This document shows, piece by piece, positions 62,748 to 64,000 of a stretch of DNA of 64,000 bases; the stretch's first letter is position 1, and every line of letters begins with the position of its first letter. Below the pieces are notes generated by a model. That model worked only from the letters and a program-made list of their open reading frames with translations, did not search any database and was not told where the DNA came from. Source of the DNA: Populus alba. Its lineage: Eukaryota; Streptophyta; Magnoliopsida; Malpighiales; Salicaceae. The stretch is taken from assembly GCF_005239225.2 (NCBI RefSeq), contig NC_133289.1, forward strand, positions 3,045,501 to 3,109,500, in the 5' to 3' direction. Both the position numbers and the translations under genes were made by a program.

Positions 62748-64000
62748 CAAAACTGATTATGCTGAAATACTTGGTAGTCTCAACAACGCGCTTTGAGAGT
62801 GCCGGTGACCCGTTAAAAAGCTAAGCACAGATCCTGCACCCTTTGCCTGCAAGAGCTGTTAACAAACAAAAGGGCTTTCTTATGTAAGAGGTTTCACACT
62901 GCAAGAACAAGGTTCATATCTAAGCTACAATTAAAGTCAGGCACACCTGAGAACAGTGCAAATCACGTCCAGGATGAACAGGAAGACCAGCATACTTTAC
63001 TTTCTTCATCCGTGGATGTGATGAAAAGACTCCGCAATTTTCTGTGCATTATCCTGCCCGAGGTAAATAAGTATTCTGTGCATTCTCCTGCCGGAGGTAA
63101 ATAAGTATTCTGCAAAAAAGTATTCTGTGCGAGGTAAACAGAATGAACTGTTTGCAAATGCAATAAATTGTTAGGCATTAACGTTTGCTCACAAGCTCTC
63201 CACTCAAAAGATCAACATAATATTTTCAACAAGTACACGATTATTAGAAAAAGACTTCAAGATAGCAAAGGAAACAAAAGACATCCCTTACAATTGCACT
63301 AAGAAATACACAAGTTAGAGCCACAACCTTTCACCTTTTACCACAAGCACGCCTGCCATGACATTACTATGTCCAGCTATAAATTTTGTCGCTGAGTGCA
63401 TCACAGTGTCTGCAAGGACAAGAAAAATTCAAAACTAAGCACTAGGAAGAACAGCAGTTCCTAAAATGTTAGGACCACAAAACATCGGCCAGACCTGTTC
63501 CAAGTTCCAACGGCTGTGATAATACTATTCTTTACCAATACAAGTGCACCATATGCACGAGCCATCTTTGCAATTTTCTGAAACCTTGACAAGACCAGCA
63601 AACCATCGTAAAAAAACACAGATATAAAAACACAAGAACAATTGACAGCACTTAAAAACTGATAATAAAAAAGAGAAAGGGGGAGAATAGTTATGGACAA
63701 TATATCACAGCATCACGGGTCACTATTGCTCAACCTTTTTAATTATGGAAAAGATATACCAACCATAACTCTCTTTTTTCACAGTATCAAGCACAATTAC
63801 CAAATTTCATTTTTTCATACATGCATAATATAAATAACATAAACCATTAACAGCAAACACTTCCATATGAAAAACTCACAAATGGTCAAATAAGGACACT
63901 TATTGACAAACAAATTTCTTCACTTTGAGAAAGTAAGACTCTTACACGAATATCAGAAATTTGTTGACGAGGGCTAGCTGGGCTCTCTAGCCACATGAGC
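62748..64000 (-). pseudogene. CBL: Cystathionine beta-lyase pseudogene (continues beyond right edge)
   Basis: Decayed copy of the PLP enzyme of plastid methionine synthesis. Exon-like blocks: 64000-63946 (WLESPASPRQQISDIR), 63577-63495 (KIAKMARAYGALVLV...), 63409-63335 (MHSATKFIAGHSNVMAGVLVVK, with the PLP lysine), 63053-62947 (NAQKIAE, then FSSHPRMKKVKYAGLPVHPGRDLH), 62846-62748 (AKGAGSVLSFLTG, then ALSKRVVETTKYFSI). Defects: a deletion of about 14 nt after VKNSI shifts the frame, and the PLP-binding Asp of the VDNS motif is Lys. One-base losses shift the frame within the 63053 and 62846 blocks. The exon expected between 63335 and 63053 (the LAPFDCW region) is missing, replaced by 34-bp tandem repeats, and no terminal exon is found. 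Splice borders are still recognisable, so it came from genomic duplication. Confidence 0.88.
63041..63135. repeat. 34-bp tandem repeat across a pseudogene splice acceptor
   Basis: Units start at 63041 and 63075 (tctgtgcatt...cctgcc...gaggtaaataagtat), with a partial third from 63124. The first unit includes the acceptor and first codons of a pseudogene exon. Confidence 0.85.

Noticed and set aside
1..64000. tRNA, rRNA, CRISPR or bacterial-type defence systems
   Set aside because: I looked for tRNA B-box-like 'ggttcga' words, rRNA-like GC-rich blocks and regularly spaced repeats and saw none. The gene structure is eukaryotic.

Overview
This window is nuclear DNA of a flowering plant. It has multi-exon genes with GT/AG introns, AT-rich intergenic DNA, many microsatellites, a Ty1/copia retrotransposon and small inverted-repeat elements that duplicated TAA on insertion. 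Gene content and repeat style suggest a woody eudicot, and Populus (poplar) is my best guess. That is inference from memory of these families, not a database result.

Layout: (1) about 1-4,939, minus strand: the 5' part (14 exons, 450 codons) of a CENP-E-type kinesin (KIN-7O-like) that runs off the left edge. (2) 7,055-10,621, minus: a six-exon HAD-superfamily hydrolase-like gene with a 30-nt last exon. (3) 10.6-16.3 kb: AT-rich intergenic DNA with an intact Tourist-like MITE. (4) 16,273-21,327: a complete but defective copia element with near-identical LTRs and a GCATC target duplication. (5) 21.5-22.05 kb: a chloroplast FtsH protease gene fragment (C-terminus only, one intron kept) lying between short direct repeats. 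(6) 22,321-25,765, minus: an intact strictosidine-synthase-like (SSL) gene. An orphan copy of its first exon lies at 32.1-32.4 kb. (7) About 26-51.6 kb: a gene-poor tract of AT-rich repeats, with a 1,042-bp non-autonomous inverted-repeat element at 47,381-48,422. (8) 52,132-53,659, plus: a type-A cytokinin response regulator of the ARR8/ARR9 kind. (9) 55,738-60,114, minus: a gene of the plant-specific TIGR01589/PF09713 family, with a 5'-UTR intron. (10) 62,748 to the right edge, minus: a decayed cystathionine beta-lyase pseudogene.

The intact genes are unrelated housekeeping or signalling genes: mitotic motor, hydrolase, six-bladed propeller enzyme-like protein, cytokinin feedback regulator and a putative transcriptional co-regulator. 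I see no operon-like or cluster logic linking them. For the five intact genes the exon lengths sum to multiples of three and the junction codons match what I remember of the families, so the models are internally consistent.

I found no convincing previously undescribed multi-gene system. The points most worth a second look are: the young-looking but heavily mutated retrotransposon, the repeat-flanked FtsH fragment, the 1-kb element carrying two near-adjacent palindromes, the 40-bp-arm hairpin at 62.1 kb, and the 30-nt terminal exon of the HAD gene.
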